A DNA stretch of 64,000 nucleotides from Streptomyces lydicus. Its GTDB lineage: Bacteria; Actinomycetota; Actinomycetes; Streptomycetales; Streptomycetaceae. Positions 36,257 to 45,349 of the stretch are shown one piece after another; the stretch's first letter is position 1, and every line of letters starts with the position of its first letter. Location of the stretch: positions 1 through 64,000 of the forward strand of contig NZ_JNZA01000031.1 in assembly GCF_000717345.1 (NCBI RefSeq), written 5' to 3'. The notes beneath the pieces were generated by a model, which saw only the letters and a program-made list of their open reading frames with translations, made no database searches and was not told where the DNA came from. Made by a program: the position numbers and the translations under genes.

Positions 36257-36543
36257 GAGTACCTCCTGGTGAGATGAGCGGTCGAGCCTCTGGCCTGTGC
36301 CTTCCCAGGTCCGGAGCAGGTATCTGGAGCAGCTGTCGGATGTTCTCGATGCGGACGGCCCCCGGCGCTCGGGAGCGGAGTACGGCGGGGCCGCTCCCGG
36401 CCCGGCGCCGACGCCCCTGACGAGCGGTCAGCACCCGTACGGGACGCGGCGCCACCCCGCAGGCAGTATCTGCGCTCCCGGCTTCAAGGTCACGTGACGC
36501 GAAGAGAGCGCGTCCCGGGGCGACCCGGGCCGGGTGCGGGCGC

Positions 36544-37728
36544 TCAGTGGCGGATGCCGTCCGCACGCCGGAAGGTCCCGAGGCGGTGGCGGGCCTGGGG
36601 CGCCGGTGTGCGCTGGATCGCGATGAGGGCGGCATCGTCGTCGAGATGACCGTGGCAGTGGGCGAGGAGGTCCAGCCGGAGGTGGTGCAGGAGCGACTCC
36701 GGATCGCACGACGTCCAGTTGGCGACGCGTTGCGCGAGCGGATAGAAGGCACCGTTGCGGTCGCGGGCCTCGGTGACGCCGTCGGTGTACAGCAGGAGCG
36801 TGTCACCGGCCGCGAAGACGATCTCGTCGGTGGTGTAACGGTCCGGCCCGGACCCGCTCATCCCGCCCATTCCGAGCGGAGGCGCCGGATGGAGGCTCGG
36901 GACGGTCGTGACCCGGTGCCGGCTCAGGAGCAGCGGCGGGGGGTGCCCGCAGTCGGTCATCCGGGCGGCCGGCTCCTCGTGCGGGATCTCCAGCAGCAGC
37001 GCGGTGATGAAGTGTTCCGGGATGTCGCGGTCGGACTCGATGAAGTCGGTCAGGTAGCGCCCCACGCTGCGGTCCAGCGCGGCGGCCAGCGCCGGCAGCG
37101 TCGGGTGCTGGTGCGCCGTCTCACGGAACGCGCCGAGCAGCAGGGCGGACTCCCCGATGGCGGCCAGGCCCTTCCCGCGGACGTCCCCGATGATCATGCG
37201 GGTCCCGGTGTCGGTGCGCGTCGCGGTGTACAGGTCGCCGCCGACCTCGGCCTCCTCCTCGGCGGCCAGATACAGGGACGCGATGTGCAGCGGGCCGATC
37301 CGGTGGGGGAGCGGACGCAGCAGCGCCTTCTGCGCCGCCTCGGCCACCGACCGCACCTTCGCCAGCTCCTGCTGACGCCGCTCCCGCACCACACAGAAGA
37401 ACACGATCATGGCCGAGAGCACCGACAGGGCGAGGATCTGGATCATCACATTGCGCTCGGTGAAGAGCACGCCGAAGTGCAGGCCGATGTACGCCTGCGC
37501 CATGACTGCCAGTAGCCCGATCGCCCCCGTGCGCCACGGGCCGGCGAAGGAGGCGGTGAGCGCGGGGGCGACGACGAGCAGGGGGCCCAGATGGACGTCG
37601 GCGGGGACGTTGAGGTCGAGAATCGTGATACCCGCGATGAGCGCAAGGGGGATCACCAGCAGTGCATGACTGGGTTGCCACGGCTGCCACAAGCCGCCAA
37701 AGTGCCGCTGGACTCCCACGCCCTCCAC
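36544..37728 (-). CDS. SpoIIE-type PP2C serine phosphatase with N-terminal membrane domain
   Basis: A 394-residue protein. The first about 125 residues hold four to five spans (HALLVIPLALIAGITILD, ALTASFAGPWRTGAIGLLA, QILALSVLSAMIVFF). After a short linker, the PP2C domain shows EVGGDLYTATR, IIGDVRGKG, DCGHPPPLLL and LLYTDGVTEARD with the metal-binding aspartates, and ends HLDDDAALIAI. It dephosphorylates STAS antagonists or other targets. It starts with a GTG at 37728. Closely related to the copy at 40263, so probably a duplicate. Confidence 0.85.
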   Translation of the reverse strand: MEGVGVQRHFGGLWQPWQPSHALLVIPLALIAGITILDLNVPADVHLGPLLVVAPALTASFAGPWRTGAIGLLAVMAQAYIGLHFGVLFTERNVMIQILALSVLSAMIVFFCVVRERRQQELAKVRSVAEAAQKALLRPLPHRIGPLHIASLYLAAEEEAEVGGDLYTATRTDTGTRMIIGDVRGKGLAAIGESALLLGAFRETAHQHPTLPALAAALDRSVGRYLTDFIESDRDIPEHFITALLLEIPHEEPAARMTDCGHPPPLLLSRHRVTTVPSLHPAPPLGMGGMSGSGPDRYTTDEIVFAAGDTLLLYTDGVTEARDRNGAFYPLAQRVANWTSCDPESLLHHLRLDLLAHCHGHLDDDAALIAIQRTPAPQARHRLGTFRRADGIRH

Positions 37729-37883
37729 TGTGCACCCTGCGGGCCCGCCGGACGAGCCGGTGGCCCCGCCGGACGCCGGCCGCCGGCCCCGCCGGGTCCA
37801 CCCGCCGGCCGCCTCCCCGCGCGGCCGGGTTCCCGCGCACCTAGCGTGAGAAGCCGGAAGGCCGGAAAGGAGGGAGTCACACC

Positions 37884-38705
37884 ATGACTGAATTCCCGGA
37901 AGGCGCCCCCTGCTGGGCGGACGCCATGTTCAAGGACGTCGAGGGCGCCAAGAGCTTCTACGGCGAGGTGCTGGGCTGGACCTTCGGTGAGGCGGCCGGC
38001 GAGTACGGCAACTACACCCAGGCGTATTCCGACGGGAAGGCCGTCGCCGCGGTCGTCCCGCCGATGCCCGGCGGCGACGACGTACCGTCCGCCTGGTGCC
38101 TCTACTTCGCGTCCAGGGACGTGCAGAAGACCGCCGACAAGATCAAGGAGGCGGGCGGCACCCTGCTCATGGAACCGATGCAGGTTGGCACCTTCGGGTC
38201 GATGGCGCTCGCCAGAGAGCCCAGCGGCGCCGTCCTCGGCATCTGGCAGGCGGGCGTTCACCAGGGGTTCGAGAAGGTGGGCGAGCCCGGCGCGTACTGC
38301 TGGGCCGAGGCGTTCACGCGTGACCCGGAGAAGACCGACGCGTTCCTCACCCAGGTCTTCCCGTATTCCGCGCGGAAAATGGAGCCCGGTAAGGACGCCG
38401 ACGCCCAGGGCATCGACTTCAAGGTGTTCAGCATCGGCGGCCGCGACAATCCGGTCCTGGGCCGGATGAAGATGGGCGACGAGTTCCCGCAGCAGGTCCC
38501 CTCCTACATCCAGGTCTACTTCAACGTCGAGGACTGCGACGAGGCCGTCGCCAAGACCAAGAAACTCGGCGGCCGGCTGCATTTCGGCCCCATGGACAGC
38601 CCGTTCGGCCGGTTCGCCGCACTCGGCGACCCGCAGGGCGCGGCCTTCGCGGTGATCGACATGAGTACGACGGCCGGCGAGATGCCGCGGATGACCGACG
38701 CCTGA
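37884..38705 (+). CDS. VOC-family protein with two glyoxalase-type modules
   Basis: A 273-residue protein made of two VOC modules of about 120 residues: FPEGAPCWADAMFKDVEGA and GEPGAYCWAEAFTRDPEKT are corresponding starts, and PSAWCLYFASRDVQKTADKI and PSYIQVYFNVEDCDEAVAKT are corresponding ends. Such proteins are often labelled hydroxylases or drug-binding proteins in Streptomyces; metal ligands are not obvious, and a dioxygenase or binding role is open. Ribosome site AAAGGAGGG precedes the ATG at 37884, and a TAGCGT sequence 40 bases upstream may be the -10 box. Confidence 0.8.
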   Translation: MTEFPEGAPCWADAMFKDVEGAKSFYGEVLGWTFGEAAGEYGNYTQAYSDGKAVAAVVPPMPGGDDVPSAWCLYFASRDVQKTADKIKEAGGTLLMEPMQVGTFGSMALAREPSGAVLGIWQAGVHQGFEKVGEPGAYCWAEAFTRDPEKTDAFLTQVFPYSARKMEPGKDADAQGIDFKVFSIGGRDNPVLGRMKMGDEFPQQVPSYIQVYFNVEDCDEAVAKTKKLGGRLHFGPMDSPFGRFAALGDPQGAAFAVIDMSTTAGEMPRMTDA

Positions 38706-38728
38706 CGCCCCTCGTGACGGCTGTGGGT

Positions 38729-38760
38729 GCCCGCCGGCAGCGTGGTGGCTGCCGGCGGGC
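38729..38760. terminator. Perfect 13-pair hairpin between convergent genes
   Basis: GCCCGCCGGCAGC (38729-38741) and GCTGCCGGCGGGC (38748-38760) with loop GTGGTG. It separates the VOC gene from the convergent DUF305 gene and can end both transcripts. Confidence 0.7.
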
Positions 38761-38819
38761 AAACGGTCAAGCCGTGCGGGCCACGGCCAGGCGGGACACC
38801 GGGGCGTCCGCCGCGTGTG

Positions 38820-39476
38820 TCAGCCCTTGCCGAGCAGCTTGTTCATCCGGGTGATCTCCGCGCTCTGCCCCTTGATGACGGACTCGGCCAGCGTCTTCGC
38901 CGGGCCGTAGGCACCCTCGGCCTTCTCGGTGCCGGCCATCCGCAGCGCACCGCGGTGGTGCGCCACCATCATCTCCAGGAACGAGGCGTCGAAGTCCTTG
39001 CCGGACTTCTTCTTGAGCGCGTCCATCTCCTTCGCGTCCATCATCCCGGGCATCGCCGAGTGGTCCATGCCGGGCATGGCGGTCATGCCGGAGTGGTCCC
39101 CGGAGCCCTTCGCGGGCACCTGCTCGCCCCAGGCCGCCAGCCACCCGGACATCGTCGTGATCTCCGGTTCCTGGGCCTTCATGATCGTGGTGGCGAGCTC
39201 CTTGACCTGGCTCGACGCGGCCCGGCTGGCGGCCAGACCGGCCATCTCCACCGCCTGTCGGTGGTGCGGGATCATGCCCTTCGCGAACGCCACGTCAGCG
39301 GCGTTGTGCGCACCGGACGGGGCCGAGGCGCGCGGCGAAGCGGCGGGCCCGGAAGGGGAGTTGTGCCCCGTGTGGCCGGCGCTGTCGTTGCCGCCGCAGG
39401 CGGCCAGCAGCACCGCCGAGGCGGCCGTTGCCGAAACCAGTGCGAGGCGGCGCAGGACAGGACGGGTCGTCTTCAT
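38820..39476 (-). CDS. DUF305 lipoprotein, His/Met-rich (likely copper-related)
   Basis: A 218-residue lipoprotein (lipobox LLAACG). The DUF305 four-helix bundle shows paired histidines in MIPHHRQAVEMA and MVAHHRGALRMA, with a Met/His-rich loop between them (SGMTAMPGMDHSAMPGMM). DUF305 proteins accompany copper genes and are thought to bind the metal at the cell surface. The ATG at 39476 follows GGAG. Next upstream on the same strand is a DUF6153 protein, also His-rich, so a metal-response pair is likely. Confidence 0.85.
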   Translation of the reverse strand: MKTTRPVLRRLALVSATAASAVLLAACGGNDSAGHTGHNSPSGPAASPRASAPSGAHNAADVAFAKGMIPHHRQAVEMAGLAASRAASSQVKELATTIMKAQEPEITTMSGWLAAWGEQVPAKGSGDHSGMTAMPGMDHSAMPGMMDAKEMDALKKKSGKDFDASFLEMMVAHHRGALRMAGTEKAEGAYGPAKTLAESVIKGQSAEITRMNKLLGKG

Positions 39477-39529
39477 CGTGAAACTCCTGAGGAAGCGGAA
39501 GTGCAAGGAAAAGCCGGAACATGCCTCTG

Positions 39530-39578
39530 GGGCGGCACGGCGCAGCAGCACGCCCCGCAGGGGACGGGTGTGCCGCCC
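39530..39578. terminator. Imperfect long hairpin between DUF6153 and DUF305 genes
   Basis: GGGCGGCAC (39530-39538) and GTGCCGCCC (39570-39578), with an inner CCCC-gca-GGGG element. It could terminate the DUF6153 transcript. The inner element also resembles the C-run/G-run of copper-repressor sites, but this is weak. Confidence 0.4.
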
Positions 39579-39586
39579 GGGCGTTC

Positions 39587-40051
39587 CTAGATCCGCAGGA
39601 GTTGGAGTTCGGCCAGCGAGGGCGGGGCCCGTCCGCAGTGCTGCCTTGCCGGCCCGCCCCCGCCGGCCGCGTGCGAGGGGCGTACGGGGCCGAGCGGGGA
39701 CGGGGCCAGGGCAGGGGCTGCGGGCGGCCCGTCGAGGGCGGCGGACGCACAGGTCGGGTCCGCGTGATGGACGTGCCCGCCGCCGCAGTCGCCGGCTCCA
39801 GGGCAGTGCGCGTGCGCCGTGACCCCGGTCGACGCCCGGTGTCCGTGCGCGGTGTCGCCGACGGGCCGCTGGTGTCCGTGCGGGGTGGCCCCGCCCGGCA
39901 CGTGGTGGGCGGGGGAGGGGGACGCCGTGGCGATGACGGGGGCGAGGGCGTGCATGCCCAGCAGGCCCGCCAGCAGTCCGAGCACCAGCAGCGCGCGCCA
40001 CCGCCGGGCGGGCGGGGGCGCTGCGTACGGGGCGTACGGGCGGCTGGGCAT
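39587..40051 (-). CDS. DUF6153 family His-rich membrane protein
   Basis: A 154-residue protein with one N-terminal span (ALLVLGLLAGLLGMHALAPV), then a His-rich segment (PHGHQRPVGDTAHGHR, AHAHCPGAGDCGGGHVHHA) with Cys, and a C-terminal block ending RQHCGRAPPSLAELQLLR. This is the actinobacterial DUF6153 layout. The His/Cys clusters suggest metal binding on the outer face. Start at the ATG at 40051 (a GTG precedes it directly). It lies upstream of the DUF305 gene on the same strand. Confidence 0.75.
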   Translation of the reverse strand: MPSRPYAPYAAPPPARRWRALLVLGLLAGLLGMHALAPVIATASPSPAHHVPGGATPHGHQRPVGDTAHGHRASTGVTAHAHCPGAGDCGGGHVHHADPTCASAALDGPPAAPALAPSPLGPVRPSHAAGGGGPARQHCGRAPPSLAELQLLRI

Positions 40052-40262
40052 CACCGCCCCATGCTAGGCGGCGGCATGACGGTGCGTGCCTCGCCCCCCG
40101 TCGGTCCGTTTCCGCTCGTAGGTCCGTTTCCCCAACAAGGGCCGCGACACGGCGTCGGCCGCCCGGCCGAGGGCGCCCGGCAGCTGGGCCGGCGCCCGCC
40201 CTGATCCGTCGATGACCGAGGTCTGTGCGGCGCGGCGGTCGTCCCAGGTGTAGAGAAGAGGT

Positions 40263-41369
40263 ATGAGCGTCCGGCGCGGTCTCACCCGGGTCGGCGGGGA
40301 CTGGCGGCCGAGTCACGGCCTGCTGGTCGTACCGCTGGCGATCATCGTGGGGGTGACGGTGGTCGACATCAACGCTCCGACGACGATCCACCTCGGCCCG
40401 TTCCTGGTCGCCGCGCCGGCGATCACCGCGTCCTTCGCCGGGCCGCGCCTCACCGGGCTCGTCGGTGCCCTCGCCGTGGCCGCCCAGATCCTCATCGGGC
40501 AGCTGCACGGCGGCCTGACGACCGCGAACCACCAGGCGCAGATCGCCGCGCTCGTCGTGATCTCCGTGCTCGTCACGCTGCTGCGGTACGTACGCGAGCG
40601 GCGTGAGCGGCGGCTCACCAAGGTGCAGTCGGTGGCCGTCGCGGCACAGCAGGTGCTGATGCGGCCGCTGCCCGAGCGGATCGGGCCGCTGCGGATCGCG
40701 TCCTCGTACCTCGCGGCCGACGCCGAGGCCCAGATCGGCGGCGACCTGTACGCGGTGGTGCCCGCCGCCGGCGCGACGCGGCTGGTCATCGGGGACGTAC
40801 GGGGCAAGGGCCTGGCCGCCATCGAGGAGGCCGCGGTGCTGATCGGGGCCTTCCACGGCTCCGCCTACCGCAACCTCTCGCTGCCCGCCCTCATGGCGCA
40901 CCTGGGGAACTCGGTGTACTGGAACACCGTCCACGGGAAGGGCGACGACCCCGAATCCGCGGAGTCGTTCGTGACCGCGCTGGTCCTGGACGTCCGCCAT
41001 GACGCGCCCAGCCTCTCGATGATCAACTGCGGTCATCCGCCGCCCCTGCTGATCACCCCCGACGGCGTACGGACCCTGGAGGTCCGGGAGCCCGCGCTTC
41101 CGCTGGGCCTCACCGCGCCGTCGGAGAGCGACTACGAGGTCGAGGACGCCGGCTTCGGGCCCGGCGAGCTGCTGCTCCTCTACACCGACGGGGTGATCGA
41201 GGCCCGCGGCCCCGACGGCTCCTTCTACCCCCTGGCCGACCGGCTCGCCTCCTGGGCCGAGACCGATCCGCCGTCCCTCGTCAGCCGCCTCCACGACGAT
41301 CTGCTCCGGCACGCCGGCGGCAACCTGGACGACGACGTGGCCGTCATCGCCCTCACCCGCGCACCGTGA
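40263..41369 (+). CDS. SpoIIE-type PP2C serine phosphatase with N-terminal membrane domain (paralogue)
   Basis: A 368-residue protein, same layout as 36544-37728: four to five spans (HGLLVVPLAIIVGVTVVD, ITASFAGPRLTGLVGALAV), then a PP2C domain with IGGDLYAVVP, VIGDVRGKG, NCGHPPPLLI, LLYTDGVIEARG and a final NLDDDVAVIAL. The copies are divergent in orientation and about 2.5 kb apart, so the duplication is not a simple tandem repeat. Signal input probably goes through the membrane part; the target is presumably a STAS or sigma regulator. Confidence 0.85.
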   Translation: MSVRRGLTRVGGDWRPSHGLLVVPLAIIVGVTVVDINAPTTIHLGPFLVAAPAITASFAGPRLTGLVGALAVAAQILIGQLHGGLTTANHQAQIAALVVISVLVTLLRYVRERRERRLTKVQSVAVAAQQVLMRPLPERIGPLRIASSYLAADAEAQIGGDLYAVVPAAGATRLVIGDVRGKGLAAIEEAAVLIGAFHGSAYRNLSLPALMAHLGNSVYWNTVHGKGDDPESAESFVTALVLDVRHDAPSLSMINCGHPPPLLITPDGVRTLEVREPALPLGLTAPSESDYEVEDAGFGPGELLLLYTDGVIEARGPDGSFYPLADRLASWAETDPPSLVSRLHDDLLRHAGGNLDDDVAVIALTRAP

Positions 41370-41468
41370 GCCGGTGCGGCAGGACACGACCGCACTCGCC
41401 TCCGCTCCCCGCGCGGCGCACCCTGGAGACGTGACCCGGTAGCCACGAGCCGAGCTGTGAGGTGCCTG

Positions 41469-41897
41469 ATGAGCACGCTCGAAGAACACATCGACATCAA
41501 CGTCCCCCTCGATACCGCCTGGGAATGCCTGCACCGCACGGAGTCCTATGCGCAGTTCGTGGACGGCGTGCGCGAGGCCCGCGCGGAGGGCGAGGTGACG
41601 CGTCTCGACGTCGACGCGGGCGGCCGCCCCCAGGAGTACGAGATCGAGATCCTCGACCGTCCCCAGGACAAGGTGATGCGGTGGCGGACCACGAGCGGCC
41701 CCGAGCTGGCCGGGACCTTCTCGCTGCTGCCGATCGACGGTGAGCACACCCGGATCCAGGCCCGGTTCGAATACCGGCCGGGCACCATCACGGAGGCGTT
41801 CGGCGGCCCGAAGGGGTTCGCCCAGGCGTCCGCGATCGAACGGGGCGTCCGCAGCGACCTGGAGCAGTTCAAGGAGCTGGTGGAACAGGGACGGTGA
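41469..41897 (+). CDS. SRPBCC-fold protein (polyketide cyclase/dehydrase-like)
   Basis: A 142-residue START-like protein: EHIDINVPLDTAWECLHRTE opens it, followed by the beta-grip VTRLDVDAGG and the terminal helix SAIERGVRSDLEQFKELVEQ. The fold binds hydrophobic ligands in a deep pocket; no polyketide genes lie nearby, so polyketide chemistry is not implied. Start chosen at the ATG at 41469. It resembles the SRPBCC region of the acidic-tail protein at 48688 but is much shorter. Confidence 0.8.
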   Translation: MSTLEEHIDINVPLDTAWECLHRTESYAQFVDGVREARAEGEVTRLDVDAGGRPQEYEIEILDRPQDKVMRWRTTSGPELAGTFSLLPIDGEHTRIQARFEYRPGTITEAFGGPKGFAQASAIERGVRSDLEQFKELVEQGR

Positions 41898-41975
41898 GGC
41901 GGTCAGGACGCTGACGCTCCGTCAACTGGACGTGCCTCGGAGTGATATGGCCGCCATGGCGCCCTGCGTACCCGG

Positions 41976-44102
41976 TCACGCCGAACGCGTCCGGCCGGGC
42001 GGCTGGGAGGCCAGCAGCATCAGGGCCACGTCGTCCTGCCGGGCCGCGTCGGCGTGCAGGTGCGCCAGCAGGGCGTCGGCGAGGCGGTCGGGGCTCTGCG
42101 GCGGTCCGCCGTCGAGGCGGGCGGCGAGGGCGGCGACGGCGCTGTCCGGATCGACGCCCGGCGTCTCGACCAGGCCGTCCGTGTAGAGGGCGAGCAGGGA
42201 GCCCGGGGGAAGGCCGATCTCGGTGGCTTCGTAGGAGGCGTCGGGCTCGATGCCCAGCAGCAGGCCCGGCGGGACCCGCAACACCTCGGCGTGTCCGTCG
42301 GGGTGGCGGAGGATCGGCGGCGGATGGCCCGCGCTCGCCAGGCACGCGCGCCGGGTCCGCAGGTCGATGTGGACGTACAGACAGCTGGTGAACAGGTCCG
42401 GGTCGAGGTCCGTCAGCAGCCGGTTCGTCCGGGCCAGCACCTCGCCGGGTGACGCGCCGGCGGTGGCATGGGCGTGCACGGCGGTACGGGCCTGGCCCAT
42501 GAGGGCGGCGGCCGCGGCGTTGTGCCCCTGGACGTCGCCGATGACGGCGGCGACTCGGTGCTCGTCGAGGCGGATCAGATCGTAGAAGTCACCGCCGATG
42601 TCCATACCGCGCGCCGACGGCAGATACCGGGCGGCGACGGCCAGCCCGGGCACCGAGGGCAGGCTGTGCGGCAGCAGCCCGGCCTGGAGGTCGTGCGCCA
42701 GCTGCTGCTTGGCGTCGTACAGCCGGGCACGGTCCAGCGCCTGGGCGATCAGCCCGGCCAGGGACGTGAGGACCTGGCGTTCCTCGGTGCTGAAGGTGCG
42801 GGGCCGGACGTAGGAGAGGATGCAGCAGCCGACCGGGCGGCCGGAGACGATCAGCGGCAGCACCGCCCGGGCCGCCTTTCCGGTCAGGTGCGGCAGGCCC
42901 GGGTAGTCGCTCTCGATCTCGTCGGGGGAGGGGTAGAAGCTGGGCTCACCGGTGGACAGTGCGTGCACCGCCGGGCTGTTGGCGGCGCCGAGGGCGACGC
43001 CCTCGAAGGTGGCGACGACGTCGGCGGAGTACCCGCGGTAGCCGATCGTGCGCAGCCGGCCGCCCTCCGCCGCGTACATGATCATGCCCTGGGCGCCGAA
43101 GGCCGGGACGATCTGGTCGGCGACGAGATGGACGACGTCCTGGACCCCCACGGCCTCGGTGAGCGCCGCGGCCAGGTGCAGCACGTGGTAGATCTGCCCG
43201 GCCCGTACCGGCACCGGCTCGCTCTCCGCCGGGTAGGGCGCCACCGGGCCGTGGTCCTTGCCCGACCGGCTGATCCAGACGCTCAGGCCCCGGCCGTCCG
43301 GGAAGAGCCGGAAGGTGAGCCACTGGTGCGAGGGGTGCCGGGCGGTGAAGGACACCGGCCGGCGGCTGAGCACCGCGGCGCGGTAGCGGTCCTCGAAGGC
43401 CGGGTCGCGCAGCCACGGCAGTGCCTCCCACGGCCGCTCGCCGATCAGCCGTGACTCCTGCTCGCCGAGCAGCTCCATGGCGCCGGTCGTGACCAGGGTG
43501 ATGCGGCCGTCCAGGTCCAGGGCGCACGCGCCGCCGGGCAGCCGTTCCAGGTAGTCGACCGCCGCCAACGCCTGCTCCGCGTCGACCGTCCGCACCGGCG
43601 GCACCGCCAGGACGCGCGGCGCGTCGGGTGGCGGGGTGCGGCGGTCGGGGCGGGGGCCGGCCGCCAGGAGGGCCGCCAGCCGCCCGCAGGCGGCCTCCAC
43701 CGCCGCCTTCTCCTCCGCCGACAGCTGCGGCGGATGACCCGCGGGCCACAGCAGCAGCAAGGCGCCCAGCCGGACGGTGGCCTCGGTGATCGGCGCCGCG
43801 GCCAGCGAGAAGTCGTAGGGGACCGCCACCGCCGTACGGGGGAAGTCGCGGGCCAGCTGCTGATGGCCGCCGGCCCACACCAGCCGCTGCCGGCGGGTGG
43901 CGACGGCGACCGGGATCGGGGCCGCCAGGGCCACCCGGCTCCAGGGCGCCAGGAACGGGGCCGGCACGCCGCTCATCACCGTCAGCTGAAGCACCGGCTC
44001 GTCACGCGCCAGCACGTACAGACCGGCCGTGGAGGCCCGCGTCTCCCGCATCGCCCGGAGCAGTGCCCGGTCCACCGGATCGGAACCGGTCCCGCCGCTC
44101 AT
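41976..44102 (-). CDS. Multi-sensor SpoIIE-type PP2C phosphatase (GAF-PAS-GAF-PP2C)
   Basis: A 708-residue soluble protein. Residues 15-150 form a GAF-like sensor, 185-275 a PAS domain (GACALDLDGRITLVTTGA), 300-455 a second GAF, and 475-695 the PP2C domain with DIGGDFYDLIR, AVIGDVQGHN, SAGHPPPILR and LLALYTDGLVETPG. It probably dephosphorylates a STAS antagonist in response to small ligands or redox. This is the third SpoIIE-type phosphatase in the window. It is divergent from the gvp operon across 257 bases. Confidence 0.9.
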   Translation of the reverse strand: MSGGTGSDPVDRALLRAMRETRASTAGLYVLARDEPVLQLTVMSGVPAPFLAPWSRVALAAPIPVAVATRRQRLVWAGGHQQLARDFPRTAVAVPYDFSLAAAPITEATVRLGALLLLWPAGHPPQLSAEEKAAVEAACGRLAALLAAGPRPDRRTPPPDAPRVLAVPPVRTVDAEQALAAVDYLERLPGGACALDLDGRITLVTTGAMELLGEQESRLIGERPWEALPWLRDPAFEDRYRAAVLSRRPVSFTARHPSHQWLTFRLFPDGRGLSVWISRSGKDHGPVAPYPAESEPVPVRAGQIYHVLHLAAALTEAVGVQDVVHLVADQIVPAFGAQGMIMYAAEGGRLRTIGYRGYSADVVATFEGVALGAANSPAVHALSTGEPSFYPSPDEIESDYPGLPHLTGKAARAVLPLIVSGRPVGCCILSYVRPRTFSTEERQVLTSLAGLIAQALDRARLYDAKQQLAHDLQAGLLPHSLPSVPGLAVAARYLPSARGMDIGGDFYDLIRLDEHRVAAVIGDVQGHNAAAAALMGQARTAVHAHATAGASPGEVLARTNRLLTDLDPDLFTSCLYVHIDLRTRRACLASAGHPPPILRHPDGHAEVLRVPPGLLLGIEPDASYEATEIGLPPGSLLALYTDGLVETPGVDPDSAVAALAARLDGGPPQSPDRLADALLAHLHADAARQDDVALMLLASQPPGRTRSA

Positions 44103-44359
44103 CTCGCACCTTCACACCGCTGTCGTCGTGACCTCGCGACCATTCCGGTCCGGCCGGCCGTCCCGCCGCCGGACAGTGCCGACGTTACGCCGCCCGAAGG
44201 GCCCCGGCATGCGGGTGCCCGCCCCGGCAGCCGCCCCGGACCTTCGAACGGTACGTCCAGGTATGGCGAGAGGTGGGATGAGGCGCGACGTATATCATGT
44301 AATGGCGTCTTTTTTCGTAGGCGCGGGCAGCATGTCGTCTCCGACACCGGAGAGGGAAC

Positions 44360-44803
44360 ATGGCCGAAGGTGAAGAGGACGAAACAGCGCGAGTCCGGCG
44401 CCCGTCCAGCCGGAAGACCGGTGCGAAAACCGCCAGGAAGACCAGCGGCGTGAAGACCGCAGGGAGGTCCGGCGGGACGCGGGACGGCAGTCGGACGAAC
44501 GAGGACACCACAAGCGAGGACACCACGCATCGCGCGGGCCGCCGCGTCTCGGCGCCGCGGGCCATGCGGAGGGCGGCCGAACAGCTCCAGGAGCTGCTGG
44601 GCCGGGCCCCCGAGTCCGTCTCCGCGGTCAAACCGACCGACAACGGCTGGCAGGCTGACGTGGAAGTCCTGGAGCTGGAGCGCGTCCCCGGAACCACCAG
44701 CGTGATGGCGAGTTACCGGGTGACGCTGGACGAGGAGGGCGAACTGCTGGCGTACGAACGCATCCGCCGCTACACCCGAGGGCAGATCGACCCGCGGCAA
44801 TGA
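44360..44803 (+). CDS. gvpO: Gas vesicle protein GvpO
   Basis: A 147-residue protein: a charged Lys/Ser/Thr-rich N-terminus of about 65 residues, then the GvpO domain AAEQLQELLGRAPESVSAVK to RVTLDEEGELLAYERIRRYT. ATG at 44360 follows GAGAGGGA. First gene of the gas vesicle operon, with the upstream 257-base space carrying an AT-rich patch (44291-44315) that may hold the promoter. GvpO is required for vesicle formation in haloarchaea and is a standard member in Streptomyces. Confidence 0.85.
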   Translation: MAEGEEDETARVRRPSSRKTGAKTARKTSGVKTAGRSGGTRDGSRTNEDTTSEDTTHRAGRRVSAPRAMRRAAEQLQELLGRAPESVSAVKPTDNGWQADVEVLELERVPGTTSVMASYRVTLDEEGELLAYERIRRYTRGQIDPRQ

Positions 44804-44887
44804 ACCGGGGATGCCGCGCCGGCACCGTTCGGCCGACGAACGAAACGGCCGCTCCACTACCGGGGTGGGCCGGTGAAGGGAGGCACC

Positions 44888-45346
44888 GTGACTGTGGTGC
44901 CGCAAGGCCAAGGAACCATGTCCCGGGGCGGTGGAGGAGGCTCCGGAAACCTCTACGACATCCTCGATCTGATCCTGGACCGCGGGCTGGTCATCGATGT
45001 CTTCGCACGGGTGTCTCTGGTCGGCATCGAGATCCTCAAGATCGATGCCCGCATCGTCGTGGCGAGCGTCGACACCTATCTGCGGTTCGCGGAGGCTTGC
45101 AACCGCCTCGACCTGGAGGCCGGCAACAAGAAGCCCCAGGAGCTGACGGATCTGGTCGGTGAGATGACCGAGGGTGGCTCCCACGGCAAGGCCAAGGGGG
45201 CCCTGAGCGGAGCCGCGGAGGCGGTGTCCAACGCCCTCAAGGGAGGGGACGACGAGGACGACGAGGAGCCCGAGGAACGGCAGAAGGAGCCGGCGGGCAA
45301 GCGCGAGCGGCCGGCTCGTCGGCCGGTACGGCACCGAAAGGAATGA
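44888..45346 (+). CDS. gvpA: Gas vesicle structural protein GvpA with C-terminal extension
   Basis: A 152-residue protein. Residues about 22-75 are the GvpA fold: [20 protein letters not shown] and [20 protein letters not shown], then [14 protein letters not shown]. The Streptomyces form has a tail of about 75 residues, here ending in a mixed acidic/basic run ([20 protein letters not shown]). GTG at 44888 follows AAGGGAGG. It builds the shell. An ATG at 44873 in the same frame is less well placed. Confidence 0.9.
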   Translation: MTVVPQGQGTMSRGGGGGSGNLYDILDLILDRGLVIDVFARVSLVGIEILKIDARIVVASVDTYLRFAEACNRLDLEAGNKKPQELTDLVGEMTEGGSHGKAKGALSGAAEAVSNALKGGDDEDDEEPEERQKEPAGKRERPARRPVRHRKE

Positions 45347-45349
45347 GCC

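Noticed and set aside
39530-39578. CsoR-type copper operator
   Set aside because: The CCCC-gca-GGGG core has a short spacer and lacks flanking T/A; better explained as part of a hairpin.
38820-41747. A 975-codon frame that includes DUF305
   Set aside because: Only the last 218 codons match DUF305, with a lipoprotein start at 39476; the rest is antisense to the PP2C gene at 40263.
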